Part shown: one piece after another, positions 26,501-37,678 of the stretch
How positions within the stretch are numbered: the stretch's first letter is position 1
Layout of the letters: each line of letters opens with the position of its first letter
Source: Devosia riboflavina
GTDB taxonomy: Bacteria > Pseudomonadota > Alphaproteobacteria > Rhizobiales > Devosiaceae
Direction: 5' to 3'
NCBI RefSeq assembly: GCF_000743575.1
Contig: NZ_JQGC01000022.1
Span: 1-64,000 of the forward strand
DNA: 64,000 bases
The notes under the pieces: model-generated
Database searches by the model: none
Told to the model about the DNA's origin: nothing
What the model saw: the letters and a program-made list of their open reading frames with translations, nothing else
Program-made: the position numbers and the translations under genes

Positions 26501-29500
26501 ATGAAGCTGCCGGCGCTCTGGCCGTCCAACTTTCGGGGACGGTTGTTCCTGATCTTTCTCGGCGTCATGGCTGTACCGCTGTCCCTGACCTTCTGGGCGC
26601 TGATCACCACCCTGACCTCGAGCCTTCGAGACGAGACCTTTGCGCAGCTCCAGTTCGTGCGCGACGCCAAGCATGCCGAAATCGAGCAATATCTGGCCTT
26701 CTCCCTGCGCCAGGCAGAAACGCTCACCAAGTCCAATACGGTGCGCTATTCGGTCGGGGAGTTTTACGGCTTTTCCTACGCCTTCCGCATGATCGACGCC
26801 TCGCCCGACAAGGCGCAGCGCGTCTTGCAGGAGGTGTTTGCGCTCAACGGAGGCGGCGTCGGCCAGCCCGCCGAAATGGGTGGCCCCCTCCTCCGTACCG
26901 CGCTCGAATATGCCAATGCGCATAACCGTTTCCACGAAGATTTCGCCAGCTTCGTGCGCACCTCCGAATTCGACAACCTCTACCTGATCAATAGCGCCGC
27001 CCGCGTCATCTATTCGGTCGAAAAGGACGGCTATCTCGGCGCCGATCTCGACATGACGCTGAGGAACACGCCGCTCGGGCAATTGACGGAAACGCTACTC
27101 GAAGGCGATGGCGAAGACCGCCTCGCCCTCCTCGATTTTCGCCGCGACCCCGTCACCAATGCCTTTTCCGCCTATGTCGCGGTGCGTATCGACTTCCACA
27201 GCCGCACCCGCGGCCTCGCCGTCTTCCGCCTACCCGCCGAGGCCGTCGATGCGGTCGTGCAGGGCCAGTTCGGCAATCAGGCGACAGGCCAGTTGTTCCT
27301 CACCAGCAGCAGCGGCGCGCTGATTTCCGGCCCGCCCGACGGCGCCCTCCATCCCGGCGACAAGCGCCTTGCCAGCATTTCCCGCGGCTCGGAACGCGGT
27401 GCCGACATTCTCGATAGCGGTGCCGGTGGAGAGCCCGCCCTTGCCGCCTGGACCGTCCTGCCATTCGGCGCCACGCCCTGGCATCTTTCGGCTGAGACAC
27501 CCACCCGTCTCGCCTTCGCCAAGACGGAATCCCTCACCCAGTTCGTGGCCCTAATCGCCGCCATCAGCCTACCGCTGATCTTCCTCATCGCCCTCATGCT
27601 CTCGCGCACCATCTCGGCCTCGCTCGGCAAATTGGCCGATGCGGCCGAAGCCATCGCCGCAGGGCAACTCGATCTCGACGTGCCGAAAATCTCCGGCCCC
27701 GATGAGCTGGCGCGCCTCACCACCAGTTTCAGCCGCATGCGCATGGCGGTGCGCGATCAGCTCACCCTGATCGGCCAGAAAAATCAGGAACTCGAACAGC
27801 AGGTTCGCGTCATCGCCGAAAAGAACGCGGAACTGGAAGAAGCCGACCGCCAGAAGGATGCCTTCGTCGCCAATACCAGCCACGAATTGCGCACCCCACT
27901 CAATGGCATCATCGGCATATCAGGCACGCTGGCGACCGGTGCTGCCGGCGACCTCACCGCCCTGCAGCGCAGCCAGCTCGAACTCATCACCTTCTCGGCG
28001 CGGCGCCTCTCTCGCCTCGTCGATGACCTCCTCGACCTCTACCGCATTCGCCAGGGCCGGATGAATCTCGACATCCACGCCGTGCACCTGCCCACCTCGA
28101 TCCGCAATGTTCTCTCTGTGGCGCAAACCATGGTCTGGGGCGAGCCCGTCAGCATCAAGGTCGAGCTCGAAGACGACCTGCCCTATCTCGATGCCGACCC
28201 GGTGCGGCTCGAACAGATCCTTTACAATCTCGTCGGCAATGCCATCAAATATACCGGCAGCGGCACGGTCTCGGTCAGCGCCCGCCATGTCGGCAGCGAG
28301 ATCGAAATATCGATCAGCGATACCGGCATCGGCATCGCCGCCGACAGTCTCGAACGCGTCTTCCAGCCGCTCGAACGCGCCAGCGGCAACGAGATCGAAG
28401 GCTCCGGCCTCGGCCTCACCATTGCCCGGCAACTCGCCCACGCCATGCATGGCAAGCTCTCTGCAACCAGCACGCTCGGCGAAGGCTCGATCTTCCGCCT
28501 CGCCCTCCCCGTCGCCCCTCCCGGCTCGGAGCTCAGCGCCATCGAACTCCTCGCCGAACCCGGCAGCGGCTATATCGACCTGCCCGTCATGCCCGACGCG
28601 CCTTTCGCCGCCAAGGATGGGCCGCATCTCCTCGTCGTCGATGACGAACCGGTCAATATCCAGGTGCTGCGCAACGTCCTGCAACCGCTCGGCTATCGCT
28701 TCGAAGCCGCCCGCAATGGCAGTGAAGCGCTCGACGCCGTCGCGCGGCAAAAGCCCGACCTCGTCATTCTCGACGTGATGATGCCCGGCCTCAGCGGCCT
28801 CGATGTCGCCCGAAAACTGCGCGAGCGTTTCTCGCTGCACGAATTGCCCATCATCATGCTCACCGCCCGCAGCCGTACCCGCGATCTCCTCGCCGGCTTC
28901 GAAAGCGGCGCCAACGACTATGTGTGCAAACCCTTCGTCAAGGACGAGCTTTTAGCGCGCATCGCCACCCTGCTCTCGGCCACCCACGCCCAGGTGCAGG
29001 CGCGCGAAAATGTCGAACTCAAGCAGGAAATCGACCGCCGCGTGCGCGTTGAAGACGCCCTCAGGCTCTCCCAGCAACGCATGTCACGCCTTCTCGATAC
29101 AGTCTCTGTCGGCCTCGTCTGCGCCAACGAGGCTGGGCGCATCATCTATGCCAACCAGCAAGCCATGCAGCTTTCCGGCGGCCGCATCGAAACCGGCCAG
29201 ACCCTCCTCGGCGACCTTCTCGCCCCCAACTTCCTCGACACCATGCGCACCGAGATCGGAACCGACGGCCAGGCCAGCCTCACCAGCACGACCTTCGGCG
29301 CCACGGACCAGAAGATGATCGTCCAAGGCTTTGAGATCGAGCCTCAGCAAGGCGGCGGGCTCGCCCTCATCATCGACCACGACACCGCCCCGCTCCGCCA
29401 CCGCGCGGAACTCGTCAACCGCTCCATTCGCGATGTCCTCGATACTGTCGGCCCCGACCTTGCGGCTATCGAAGAGACCTCGTCGGACCGGGAACTTTAC

Positions 29501-29824
29501 CGAGAAATGATCGTGGCGGTGATGACCGAGAGCCTCAACCTCTGGCGCAAGGCCACCGGCAAATCGAAATTCGACCTCGCCGAGGAAAGCGGCATCTGGC
29601 GCGTCAGCCTCGACCGCTCCTCGCTGCAATCGCGCACGCTCGACAAATATCTGCTCGTCGAAACCCTGCCCGACCGCCCCCGCTGGCGCGACGTCATCGG
29701 CACCGGCGAATATGTCCTCGCGCAGGTAGCGTCGTTCCATCCGGAAACCACCGAGCCGCTCTCCGGACACGTCTCCAGCCTCAAGCGCATGGTGAAAGCC
29801 TCACTCGAAGCCGAGCGGACCTAG
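26501..29824 (+). CDS. Hybrid sensor histidine kinase / response regulator
   Basis: 1107 residues. Membrane segment about 12-36, a periplasmic sensor of about 310 residues, second membrane segment about 355-375, HAMP, coiled coil, HisKA with phosphoacceptor His461 (NTSHELRTPLNG), HATPase with DTGIGI and GSGLGL, then a receiver domain with Asp758 (VILDVMMPG) and Lys in CKPF. A PAS-like segment (LLDTVSVGLVCANEAGRIIYAN) and a C-terminal region without recognised domain follow. The ATG at 26501 follows GGGAGGAG. No separate partner regulator is adjacent. Its stop codon shares CTAG with the stop of the convergent kdpE. The signal is unknown. Confidence 0.88.
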   Translation: MKLPALWPSNFRGRLFLIFLGVMAVPLSLTFWALITTLTSSLRDETFAQLQFVRDAKHAEIEQYLAFSLRQAETLTKSNTVRYSVGEFYGFSYAFRMIDASPDKAQRVLQEVFALNGGGVGQPAEMGGPLLRTALEYANAHNRFHEDFASFVRTSEFDNLYLINSAARVIYSVEKDGYLGADLDMTLRNTPLGQLTETLLEGDGEDRLALLDFRRDPVTNAFSAYVAVRIDFHSRTRGLAVFRLPAEAVDAVVQGQFGNQATGQLFLTSSSGALISGPPDGALHPGDKRLASISRGSERGADILDSGAGGEPALAAWTVLPFGATPWHLSAETPTRLAFAKTESLTQFVALIAAISLPLIFLIALMLSRTISASLGKLADAAEAIAAGQLDLDVPKISGPDELARLTTSFSRMRMAVRDQLTLIGQKNQELEQQVRVIAEKNAELEEADRQKDAFVANTSHELRTPLNGIIGISGTLATGAAGDLTALQRSQLELITFSARRLSRLVDDLLDLYRIRQGRMNLDIHAVHLPTSIRNVLSVAQTMVWGEPVSIKVELEDDLPYLDADPVRLEQILYNLVGNAIKYTGSGTVSVSARHVGSEIEISISDTGIGIAADSLERVFQPLERASGNEIEGSGLGLTIARQLAHAMHGKLSATSTLGEGSIFRLALPVAPPGSELSAIELLAEPGSGYIDLPVMPDAPFAAKDGPHLLVVDDEPVNIQVLRNVLQPLGYRFEAARNGSEALDAVARQKPDLVILDVMMPGLSGLDVARKLRERFSLHELPIIMLTARSRTRDLLAGFESGANDYVCKPFVKDELLARIATLLSATHAQVQARENVELKQEIDRRVRVEDALRLSQQRMSRLLDTVSVGLVCANEAGRIIYANQQAMQLSGGRIETGQTLLGDLLAPNFLDTMRTEIGTDGQASLTSTTFGATDQKMIVQGFEIEPQQGGGLALIIDHDTAPLRHRAELVNRSIRDVLDTVGPDLAAIEETSSDRELYREMIVAVMTESLNLWRKATGKSKFDLAEESGIWRVSLDRSSLQSRTLDKYLLVETLPDRPRWRDVIGTGEYVLAQVASFHPETTEPLSGHVSSLKRMVKASLEAERT

Positions 29825-30516
29825 CCCTCGCGCTTCAGCCGATAGCCGATACCCGGCTCGGTGACGATATGGCTCGGCGAGGCCGGGTCCATCTCCAGCT
29901 TCTGACGCAATTGGCCGATGGCGACGCGCAGATATTGCGTGTCCTCGGTATGCGCCACGCCCCAAACGGCCACCAGCAGCTCCTTATGCGTCAGCACCTT
30001 GCCATGGCCCGAAATCAGCCGCGTCAGCAGCGCATATTCCTTGGGCGGCAGATGCACCGGCTCGCCGTTGCGGCTGACATAGCGCATGTCGAGATCAACC
30101 TCGACATCGCCAAACCGCACTTTTGTCACGGCCGGCTGCGCCACTGTCCGCGGGCGCAACGCCACCTTGATACGCGCTAACAGCTCGCCGATGCCAAAGG
30201 GCTTTTCGACATAGTCGTTGGCGCCGCTTTCAAAAGCCTCGATCTTCTCGCCTTCCTTGTCGCGCGCCGAAAGGATCAGGATCGGCCCCTCGTAGAAAGC
30301 CCGCGCCCGCGCCAGCACATCCTTGCCGTCCATGTCAGGCAGGCCAAGGTCGAGGATCACCACATCGGGGCTCCACTGCGCGATCTCGCGCAGCCCCTGT
30401 GTGCCATTGTCGGCACGCCGATGGTGGTAGCCCGCCGCTTCCAGCGCCGGCCCGAGGAAGCGATGGATCTGCGGCTCATCGTCGATAACCAGAATACGTG
30501 CGAGCGGTTGGTTCAC
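29821..30516 (-). CDS. kdpE: Response regulator KdpE
   Basis: 231 residues. Receiver domain (about 6-120) with acidic pair IDDEP, phosphoacceptor Asp in VVILDLGLPDMDG and Lys in VEKPF, then an OmpR-type winged helix (about 133-230) with HLPPKEYALLTRLI and EPGIGYRLKREG. It overlaps kdpD by four bases (ATGA). As in E. coli, it should bind upstream of the kdp structural genes; CATAAAG repeats at 37806-37855 are candidate sites. Confidence 0.93.
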   Translation of the reverse strand: MNQPLARILVIDDEPQIHRFLGPALEAAGYHHRRADNGTQGLREIAQWSPDVVILDLGLPDMDGKDVLARARAFYEGPILILSARDKEGEKIEAFESGANDYVEKPFGIGELLARIKVALRPRTVAQPAVTKVRFGDVEVDLDMRYVSRNGEPVHLPPKEYALLTRLISGHGKVLTHKELLVAVWGVAHTEDTQYLRVAIGQLRQKLEMDPASPSHIVTEPGIGYRLKREG

Positions 30517-33191
30517 TTGTCTTTCCAGACGTCGGCGTCCGATTTGTTGAGGGCAATTAGCATGCGCGTGCCCTTGTCGCCATGAATGGGGCTGGCGGCA
30601 ACGATAGTGCCCCCCATGGCTTCGATGAATCCCTTGGTGATGGAAAGCCCCAGCCCCACGCCCTTGCTGCGATCGGTCGGTTCTTCGAGCCGCCGGAACT
30701 TGTCGAACACCCGCTCCAGCTCGTCGGTGGGAATGCCCTTGCCCTCATCCTCGATGCTGATGATGACCTTCCTGCGGTCCTCATAGGCCGCAATGCTGAT
30801 TTCGGTATTGTCCGGCGAATAGGCAATCGCGTTTTCGAGGATATTGACGACCGCCTGCTCCAGGAGGCCGGGATCAATCGTCACCCTGGGCAGTTCCGCC
30901 GGGAAATCATAGGTGATCGAATGCTCGCCCAGCCGCCGGCTCAACCGCGCCGTTGCCGTGCGCAGCACGGCCTCGATATCGCTATCCTCGAGCCGCAGCG
31001 TCACCCCGCCGCCCTCAAGCCGGGTCATATCCAGGAGGTTACGGATATAGTGATTGAGCCGCTCGCCCTCTTCGCGGATGGATTCAAGCAGGTCCTGCTT
31101 CACCTCTGGCGCCAGTTTGTCGCCCAGTTCCAACAGCGTCGACGACGACCCCAGCACCGTCGACAGCGGCGTCCGCAGATCATGGCTCACCGAATTGAGC
31201 AACGCCGTACGGAACCGGTCCGAGCGCCGCAAGGTCTCGGCCTCCACCGCATGCAGCGCAAATTCGGCGCGCTCGATGGCAATGCCACCGCCATCCGCCA
31301 GCGCCGTAAGCAATTTTTCCTGATCCGACCCCGGCACCGTCGCCACCCGCTCGATGCCGACCACGCCGGCCCGGTTCTGCACCCCGCGCAGCGGTCGGAA
31401 CGACCAATTGCTCTGCGGCAGCGTGCCCGTATTGTGCCCCGCCGGTTCGCCCCGCTCCCAGGTCCACCGCGCCGCCGCCATCGCCCCCGGCCCCAGCTCC
31501 TGCGCCTCCGGCGCCCCGGCCACCGTCACCAGTTCCCCATTCTCGGGCAGCAGCACGATCGACTTCGCCCCCGTCGCCGCTGTCGTCTGCTCGGCCAGTG
31601 CGCGGGCAGCGTCGGCCTTGGTCGGTGCCCGCGAAAAAGCCCGCGTCGCCACCAGCAGCGAGGTCACATCACTCGCCCGCCGCTGTGCCTCTCGCGCCCG
31701 GTCGCGTGAACGCCCCGCCAAAATGCCCGTCGCCAGCGCCACCGCTAGAAAGACCATCAGCGTCAGCAGATCAGTCGGCGAGCCGATGGAAAAACTGTAG
31801 CGCGGGTTGAGGAAGAGAAAATTGTAGATGGCAAAGGCGCACACGGCCGCCACCATGCCCGGCGCCAGCCCATGCACCACAGCCGCCGCCAGAATGGCCG
31901 CGAGAAAAATCATGCCCAGATCGGCCCGCTCGAACTGCAGGTCGAGCGCATAGGCCAGCGCCGTCGCCACCGCGACATAACCCAGCCCAATGGCATAAGG
32001 CGCCCAGCCGCGCCGCAGGATTTGCAGCCAGGGCCGCCGCATCCGCACCTGGTTCTCGCCCGGCTCGGTCACGACGTGAATGGACACCCCCCGTGCCGCG
32101 CGCAGCAGTTCAGCCGCCAGCGACAGGCCGAACATTTCCCGCAACCGATTGTCCGGCCCCTTGCCGATGACGATCTGCGTCACATTGTTCTGACCTGCAT
32201 AGGCGAGCGCGGTCGCCACCAGATCCTCGCCATTGAGCACAACCGTCGTCGCCCCCAATTGCTCGGCCAGTTTCAGCGCATCTGCCAGTTTGGACGTCGT
32301 GCCGGCTTCTCCGTCTTCAGAGCGCCCACGCGTAATATGCGCCACGATCCAGGGCGCATCCTTCATCGTGTCCGACAGCCGCCTGCCCTGCCGGACTAAC
32401 GCACTCGACATCCCGTCATCGGCCACGAGAACCAGTATGCGGTCCCCCGCCGCCCATGGCCCCTCAAGCCCCTTCACGCGCATCGCTGCGTTAAGCTGGT
32501 CGTCAACCGTCTGCGCCGCGCGCCGCAGCGCCAGCTCGCGCAACGCCGTCAGGTTTTCGGGCTTGAAGAAATTGTCGGCCGCCAGCCGCGCCGTCTCCGG
32601 CACATAGACCTTTCCCGCCGCCATGCGCTCGCGCAATTCGGCAGGGGTAATATCGATGACTTCAATATCATCCGCCCGCGACAGCGCCCCGTCCGGCACC
32701 GTTTCGCGCTGCCGCACGCCCGTGATCTTCAGCACGACATCGACGAGGCTTTCGAGATGCTGGACGTTCAGCGTCGTCCAGACATCAATCCCCGCCGCCA
32801 GCAATTCTTCCACGTCCTGCCAGCGTTTCGGATGCCGCGAGCCCGAAGCATTGGTGTGGGCATATTCATCGACGATCAGTAGTTCCGGCTTCCGCGCCAG
32901 TGCCGCGTCGATGTCGAACTCCAGCAGCGTCCGACCCCGATGCTCAATCGGCCGCCGCGGCAGCACGTCCATGCCCCTCAGCAGGCTCTCGGTCTCCTTG
33001 CGCCCATGCGTCTCGACGAGCCCGATAACCACATCGAGCCCGTCCATCTTGCGCCGCCTTGCCTGACGCAGCATTTCGTAGGTCTTGCCGACACCCGGCG
33101 CCATGCCCAGAAAAACCTTGAGCTTGCCCCGATGCGCCTTCTGCGTTTCGGCGAGGAGTGCTTCGGGATCTGGACGCCGGATGTCTTGCAC
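30513..33191 (-). CDS. kdpD: Sensor histidine kinase KdpD
   Basis: 892 residues, the usual KdpD size. N-terminal KdpD domain with GMAPGVGKTYEML (Walker A) and VDEYAHTNASGSRHPKRWQDV-like sequence, a Usp-like domain, four membrane segments (about 395-495), a GAF-like region, HisKA with VSHDLRTPLS, and HATPase ending in GLGLSITKGFIEAMGG. It senses low potassium or turgor and phosphorylates KdpE. The gene lies six bases after kdpC on the same strand, so sensor, regulator and pump form one unit. Confidence 0.95.
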   Translation of the reverse strand: MQDIRRPDPEALLAETQKAHRGKLKVFLGMAPGVGKTYEMLRQARRRKMDGLDVVIGLVETHGRKETESLLRGMDVLPRRPIEHRGRTLLEFDIDAALARKPELLIVDEYAHTNASGSRHPKRWQDVEELLAAGIDVWTTLNVQHLESLVDVVLKITGVRQRETVPDGALSRADDIEVIDITPAELRERMAAGKVYVPETARLAADNFFKPENLTALRELALRRAAQTVDDQLNAAMRVKGLEGPWAAGDRILVLVADDGMSSALVRQGRRLSDTMKDAPWIVAHITRGRSEDGEAGTTSKLADALKLAEQLGATTVVLNGEDLVATALAYAGQNNVTQIVIGKGPDNRLREMFGLSLAAELLRAARGVSIHVVTEPGENQVRMRRPWLQILRRGWAPYAIGLGYVAVATALAYALDLQFERADLGMIFLAAILAAAVVHGLAPGMVAAVCAFAIYNFLFLNPRYSFSIGSPTDLLTLMVFLAVALATGILAGRSRDRAREAQRRASDVTSLLVATRAFSRAPTKADAARALAEQTTAATGAKSIVLLPENGELVTVAGAPEAQELGPGAMAAARWTWERGEPAGHNTGTLPQSNWSFRPLRGVQNRAGVVGIERVATVPGSDQEKLLTALADGGGIAIERAEFALHAVEAETLRRSDRFRTALLNSVSHDLRTPLSTVLGSSSTLLELGDKLAPEVKQDLLESIREEGERLNHYIRNLLDMTRLEGGGVTLRLEDSDIEAVLRTATARLSRRLGEHSITYDFPAELPRVTIDPGLLEQAVVNILENAIAYSPDNTEISIAAYEDRRKVIISIEDEGKGIPTDELERVFDKFRRLEEPTDRSKGVGLGLSITKGFIEAMGGTIVAASPIHGDKGTRMLIALNKSDADVWKDK

Positions 33192-33197
33192 GTCGGG

Positions 33198-33779
33198 CTA
33201 CTCGGTTTTGATCGGATAGGCGCTGTCGAGCGCCAGATTGGTCATCAGCACATTGACGCGCTCCTGGCCGATAAAACCCAGCAGCGGCGCCTCGGTATTG
33301 GCGGCAACAACAGCCCCTACCAGGGAGGGTTCTATACCCCGCGCCGCAGCAATGCGATCCACCTGCAGCGCCGCGAACTCCGGCGATATCTCGGGATCTA
33401 GCCCCGAGCCGGAAGTGGTGACGGCATCGGGCGGAATTGCCCCCTCCGGTGCATAGGTCCGAACGGCCGCGGCATCCGCCGCCACGCGCTCGAACAGCAC
33501 CGGATTGAGCGGTCCGAGATTTGAGCCCGACGAACCGGCCGCATTGTAGCCATCGCCCGCAGCGGAGGGGCGCGGCCAGAGATAGCCGGGCCCAGTCGTC
33601 ACCTGGCCGATAAGCCGGGAGCCCACAACCTCGCCCGCCGCATCCTTCACGAACGAACCCTCGGCCTGCGCCGGGAACAGCACCCCGCCGGCCGCTGTCA
33701 CCACGGCCGGATAGGCACCGCCGAGAAGGACGGAGAACAACAGCATGGAAACAATGGCTGGTCTTGCCTGGTTCAGCAT
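33198..33779 (-). CDS. kdpC: Potassium-transporting ATPase subunit KdpC
   Basis: 193 residues. One N-terminal membrane segment, followed by the periplasmic domain with the KdpC hallmarks SRLIGQ, YLWPRPSA, AGSSGSNLGP, DAVTTSGSGLDPEISP and AARGI. KdpC stabilises the KdpFABC complex and assists substrate access. It lies 12 bases after kdpB. Confidence 0.95.
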   Translation of the reverse strand: MLNQARPAIVSMLLFSVLLGGAYPAVVTAAGGVLFPAQAEGSFVKDAAGEVVGSRLIGQVTTGPGYLWPRPSAAGDGYNAAGSSGSNLGPLNPVLFERVAADAAAVRTYAPEGAIPPDAVTTSGSGLDPEISPEFAALQVDRIAAARGIEPSLVGAVVAANTEAPLLGFIGQERVNVLMTNLALDSAYPIKTE

Positions 33780-33791
33780 TTTCTTTGCTCC

Positions 33792-35855
33792 TTATGCGAG
33801 ACCGAGTGCGGTGATGGCAACGTCGATGATCTTGATGCCGATAAAGGGGGCGATGAGGCCACCAAGACCGTAGATCAGGAGGTTGCGCGACAGCAGCGCA
33901 CCGGCTCCAACTGCGCGATATTTAACGCCGCGCAGAGCGAGGGGAATGAGCGCGACAATGATCAGGGCGTTGAAGATCACCGCCGAGAGAATTGCGCTTT
34001 CGGGACTCGTCAGCCCCATGACGTTGAGCGCCTGCAACTGCGGCAGCACGACCACGAACAAGGCCGGGATGATCGCGAAATACTTTGCGACGTCGTTGGC
34101 AATGGAGAAGGTTGTCAGCGCACCGCGGGTGATGAGCATCTGCTTGCCCACTTCGACGATCTCGATGACCTTGGTCGGGTCACTGTCGAGATCGACCATA
34201 TTGCCCGCTTCGCGTGCCGCCTGGGCGCCCGTCTGCATGGCCACGCCAACATCGGCCTGAGCCAGAGCCGGCGCGTCATTGGCGCCGTCGCCACACATGG
34301 CGACCAGACGCCCCTTGCCCTGCTCCTCGCGGATCAGGCGCAGCTTGTCCTCGGGCGTCGCTTCGGCGAGGAAGTCATCGACGCCCGCCTCGGCAGCGAT
34401 TGCCGCCGCCGTCACCGGATTATCGCCCGTGATCATCACGGTGCGGAGACCCATCTTCCGAAGGTCGGCAAAACGCGGGGCAACGCCGGGTTTCACCACG
34501 TCCTTGAGATGGATGACGCCGATCAGCGTCTTCCCCTCGGCAATGGCCAGGGGCGTGCCACCGCTGCGGGCAATGCGATCCACTGCTTGGCGGAACTGTG
34601 CCGGCGCATCGGCATCCGTCTTGCCAGTCAGCTTCAGGATCGCGTCGACCGCACCCTTGCGCCACGCTTTTCCCTCCGTATCGATGCCGGAAAGCCGGGT
34701 CGATGCCGTGAAGGGAATGATCGTGCTGTCGGCTGGAACCTCAAGGCTGATGCCCTTGTTGCGCGCCAGTTCGATGATCGAACGGCCCTCTGGCGTTTCG
34801 TCGCCGAGCGAGGTCATGACCGCCGCGCGGAAAGCCAGGTCTTCCCTGATCCCCGGAGCCGGAATGACTTCGGTCGCCATGCGATTGCCGAAAGTGATGG
34901 TGCCGGTCTTGTCGAGCAGCAGCGTATCGACGTCGCCCGCCGCTTCCACGGCACGACCCGAGGTTGCCAGCACATTCACCTTGAGCAGACGATCCATGCC
35001 GGCAATGCCAACAGCCGAGAGCAGGCCGCCAATGGTGGTCGGGATCAGACAAACGAACAGTGCACCAAGCACAACCGGATCGAGCGCAATACCCGAATAG
35101 GCGGCAAAGGCCAGCAGCGTGACGACGGCGATCAGAAAGATCAGCGTCAGGCCCGCCAGCAGCACAGCCAGCGCAATCTCGTTGGGCGTCTTGCGCCGAT
35201 CAGCGCCTTCCACCATGGCGATCATGCGATCAAGGAAGGTCGAGCCGGGGCGCGATGTGACGCGCACCTTGATCCAGTCCGACACCACGGTCGTGCCGCC
35301 GGTGACGGCCGAACGGTCGCCACCCGATTCACGAATGACCGGGGCGCTTTCACCCGTAATTGCCGCTTCGTTGACCGAAGCCACGCCCTCGATGATCTCG
35401 CCATCGACCGGAATGACATCGCCGGCCTCGACCAGAATGATCTGGCCAAGCCCAAGTTCATGGGCCGGCGTCGGCACGATCAGTTCCTGCTTTTCATCGA
35501 CGATCAGCTTGGCCTTGGTCGTGGTGCGCGTTGCCCGGAGAGAGTCGGCGGCAGCCTTGCCGCGACCCTCTGCAATGCTTTCGGCAAAATTGGCAAAGAG
35601 CACGGTGGCCCAAAGCCAGAGGGCAATGGCGACGGCAAAGCCCCCATTGGTGCCGCTGCCGATGGCAATCGCAGCCGAGACCGTCGCGAGAACCGCGACG
35701 AGTTCTGTTGCGAGAATAACCGGATTGCCGAACAGCTTTCTCGGGTCGAGTTTTACGAATGCATCGGCCAGGGCGCGGGCCAGCGTTGCGGCATTGAGGC
35801 CACCGGCAAGCCGGGCTCCTCCCTTGCCTTCAGTATTGAATTCCATTGTAGACAT
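33792..35855 (-). CDS. kdpB: Potassium-transporting ATPase ATP-binding subunit KdpB
   Basis: 687 residues, P-type ATPase of the Kdp class. The actuator loop ITGESAP, phosphorylation site [13 protein letters not shown] and hinge motif [16 protein letters not shown] are all intact. The start at 35855 gives a normal KdpB length; a longer frame up to 36128 would invade kdpA. It energises K+ uptake through KdpA. Confidence 0.95.
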   Translation of the reverse strand: MSTMEFNTEGKGGARLAGGLNAATLARALADAFVKLDPRKLFGNPVILATELVAVLATVSAAIAIGSGTNGGFAVAIALWLWATVLFANFAESIAEGRGKAAADSLRATRTTTKAKLIVDEKQELIVPTPAHELGLGQIILVEAGDVIPVDGEIIEGVASVNEAAITGESAPVIRESGGDRSAVTGGTTVVSDWIKVRVTSRPGSTFLDRMIAMVEGADRRKTPNEIALAVLLAGLTLIFLIAVVTLLAFAAYSGIALDPVVLGALFVCLIPTTIGGLLSAVGIAGMDRLLKVNVLATSGRAVEAAGDVDTLLLDKTGTITFGNRMATEVIPAPGIREDLAFRAAVMTSLGDETPEGRSIIELARNKGISLEVPADSTIIPFTASTRLSGIDTEGKAWRKGAVDAILKLTGKTDADAPAQFRQAVDRIARSGGTPLAIAEGKTLIGVIHLKDVVKPGVAPRFADLRKMGLRTVMITGDNPVTAAAIAAEAGVDDFLAEATPEDKLRLIREEQGKGRLVAMCGDGANDAPALAQADVGVAMQTGAQAAREAGNMVDLDSDPTKVIEIVEVGKQMLITRGALTTFSIANDVAKYFAIIPALFVVVLPQLQALNVMGLTSPESAILSAVIFNALIIVALIPLALRGVKYRAVGAGALLSRNLLIYGLGGLIAPFIGIKIIDVAITALGLA

Positions 35856-35866
35856 GTGAGGAGACC

Positions 35867-37576
35867 TCAGTTTGCCGCGACCGCTTCGAGCACCTGGAAG
35901 TGCTCGACGATCGGGCCGAGGGCGAGCGCCGGGAAATATTGCAGCGCGCCCAGAATGATGATGACGCCGACAAGCAGGCCAATGAACAGCGCGCCCGTCG
36001 TCGGCAGGGTGCCAGTGCTCGGGGCCAGCTTGGGCTTGGCGACCATGCTGCCGGCGATGGCGAGCACAGCCACGATCGGAATGAAGCGACCGAGGAGCAT
36101 GGCGAGGCCAAGCGTGGTGTTCCACCACGGCACATTGGCCGAGATGCCGCCAAAGGCCGAACCGTTATTGGCCGTGGCCGAAGTGAAGGCATAGAGCAGT
36201 TCACTGAGGCCATGCGCGCCCGGATTGAAGAGGCTTGCAAGCCCATCCGGCCAGACCACGGTCAGCGCCGAAAAGCCCAGCGTCGAGAGCGGCACGACCA
36301 ACAATGCCACCATGGCAAACTGGATTTCCCGCGCTTCGATCTTCTTGCCAAGATATTCCGGCGTGCGCCCAACCATAAGGCCCGCCACGAAGACCGAGAG
36401 CACGGCCATAACCACCATGATGGCAATGCCCGAACCGATGCCGCCGGGCAGGATTTCACCCAGCATCATCAGCAGCATGGACATGCCACCGCCCAAGGGC
36501 ATGAGGCTGTCGTGCATGCCATTGACCGAGCCATTAGACGCGCCCGTCGTCTGGGCAGCCCAGGCAGCCGTGCTGGCGAGACCAAACCGGGTCTCTTTGC
36601 CTTCCATGTTGATCGGGTTTTCGATCCCCGCGGCAACGAGAGCCGGAGCCGGTTGTGCTTCTGCGACATAGATCACCCCCGCGCCCGCGCCGAGGATCAG
36701 AATGCCGGCCGTGACGAGGGCGCGGATTTCCTTGCGCGCAAAGGCCGAGCGGCCAAAGGCGAAGAAAGCGGCCCAACCCAGCGTATTGATCGCGATAGCC
36801 GTGATCAGATTGGTCAGCGGGCTCGGATTTTCAAACGGATGCGCCGAGTTGACGTTGAAGATACCGCCGCCATTGATGCCGAGCTGCTTGATGGCAAGCT
36901 GACTCGCCGTCGGCGCCACCGAAATCGTCTGGCTCGCGCCATCGAGCGTCGTCACCGACACAGATGCCGCAAAGTTCTGCACCACGCCCATGCCGATCAG
37001 GGCTACGGCAAGCACAATCGAGAGCGGCAGCAGCACATAGAGTGTCGTGCGCACGAGATCGGCCCAGAAGTTGCCAATCCCGCTTTCGCGATTGCCGGCA
37101 AAGGCCCGTGCCAGGGCAGCAGCAATCGCCGCGCCCGTTGCCGCCGACACAAAGTTCTGCGTCGTCAACCCAACCATCTGGGTAAAGTGGCTCATGGTGG
37201 TTTCGCCACCATAGCTTTGCCAATTGGTATTGGTGACGAAGCTGACCGCGGTATTGAACGCCAGGTCCGGCGAGACGCCGGCAAAACCCTGCGGATTGAA
37301 GGGCAGAATGCCCTGCAGGCGCAGCATGGCGTAAAGCAGCACAAAGCCAAAAAGGTTGAAGGCGATCAGCGAGGCGCCATAGCCCAGCCAGCCCTGCGAC
37401 TTGTTGGGGTCGATGCCGGCGAGCGCATAGAAGCCGCGTTCAATGGGCTTCAGCACCGGGTCGAGCCAGGTGCTTTCCTTGTTCCAGACGCGCGACATGA
37501 AGATGCCCAAGGGCCAGCCCAAAGCGAGGGCGAGACCAAGGGTCAGGGCGATTTCCGCCCATCCTTGCCAGTTCAT
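35867..37576 (-). CDS. kdpA: Potassium-transporting ATPase K+-binding subunit KdpA
   Basis: 569 residues, ten or so membrane segments, with the four selectivity-filter regions seen as [58 protein letters not shown] and [13 protein letters not shown]. It is the ion-conducting subunit of KdpFABC. Eleven bases separate it from kdpB, and 14 from kdpF. Confidence 0.95.
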   Translation of the reverse strand: MNWQGWAEIALTLGLALALGWPLGIFMSRVWNKESTWLDPVLKPIERGFYALAGIDPNKSQGWLGYGASLIAFNLFGFVLLYAMLRLQGILPFNPQGFAGVSPDLAFNTAVSFVTNTNWQSYGGETTMSHFTQMVGLTTQNFVSAATGAAIAAALARAFAGNRESGIGNFWADLVRTTLYVLLPLSIVLAVALIGMGVVQNFAASVSVTTLDGASQTISVAPTASQLAIKQLGINGGGIFNVNSAHPFENPSPLTNLITAIAINTLGWAAFFAFGRSAFARKEIRALVTAGILILGAGAGVIYVAEAQPAPALVAAGIENPINMEGKETRFGLASTAAWAAQTTGASNGSVNGMHDSLMPLGGGMSMLLMMLGEILPGGIGSGIAIMVVMAVLSVFVAGLMVGRTPEYLGKKIEAREIQFAMVALLVVPLSTLGFSALTVVWPDGLASLFNPGAHGLSELLYAFTSATANNGSAFGGISANVPWWNTTLGLAMLLGRFIPIVAVLAIAGSMVAKPKLAPSTGTLPTTGALFIGLLVGVIIILGALQYFPALALGPIVEHFQVLEAVAAN

Positions 37577-37590
37577 TTGAAAAGTTTCCG

Positions 37591-37674
37591 CTAGAGTTTG
37601 TCAGGCCGGAACAGGGCGATGACCATGTAGACGGCGATAGCGAGGGCGCCGAGCCCCCAGAGCCAGATCAGCAT
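37591..37674 (-). CDS. kdpF: KdpF, small subunit of the Kdp ATPase
   Basis: 27 residues: a single membrane helix ending [13 protein letters not shown]. The Y-x-x-x-A-L-x-R-P ending directly before kdpA is the KdpF signature. The start (ATG at 37674) falls right behind the stop codon of the preceding small gene, which suggests translational coupling. It is too short for usual gene callers. Confidence 0.85.
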   Translation of the reverse strand: MLIWLWGLGALAIAVYMVIALFRPDKL

Positions 37675-37678
37675 GGCG

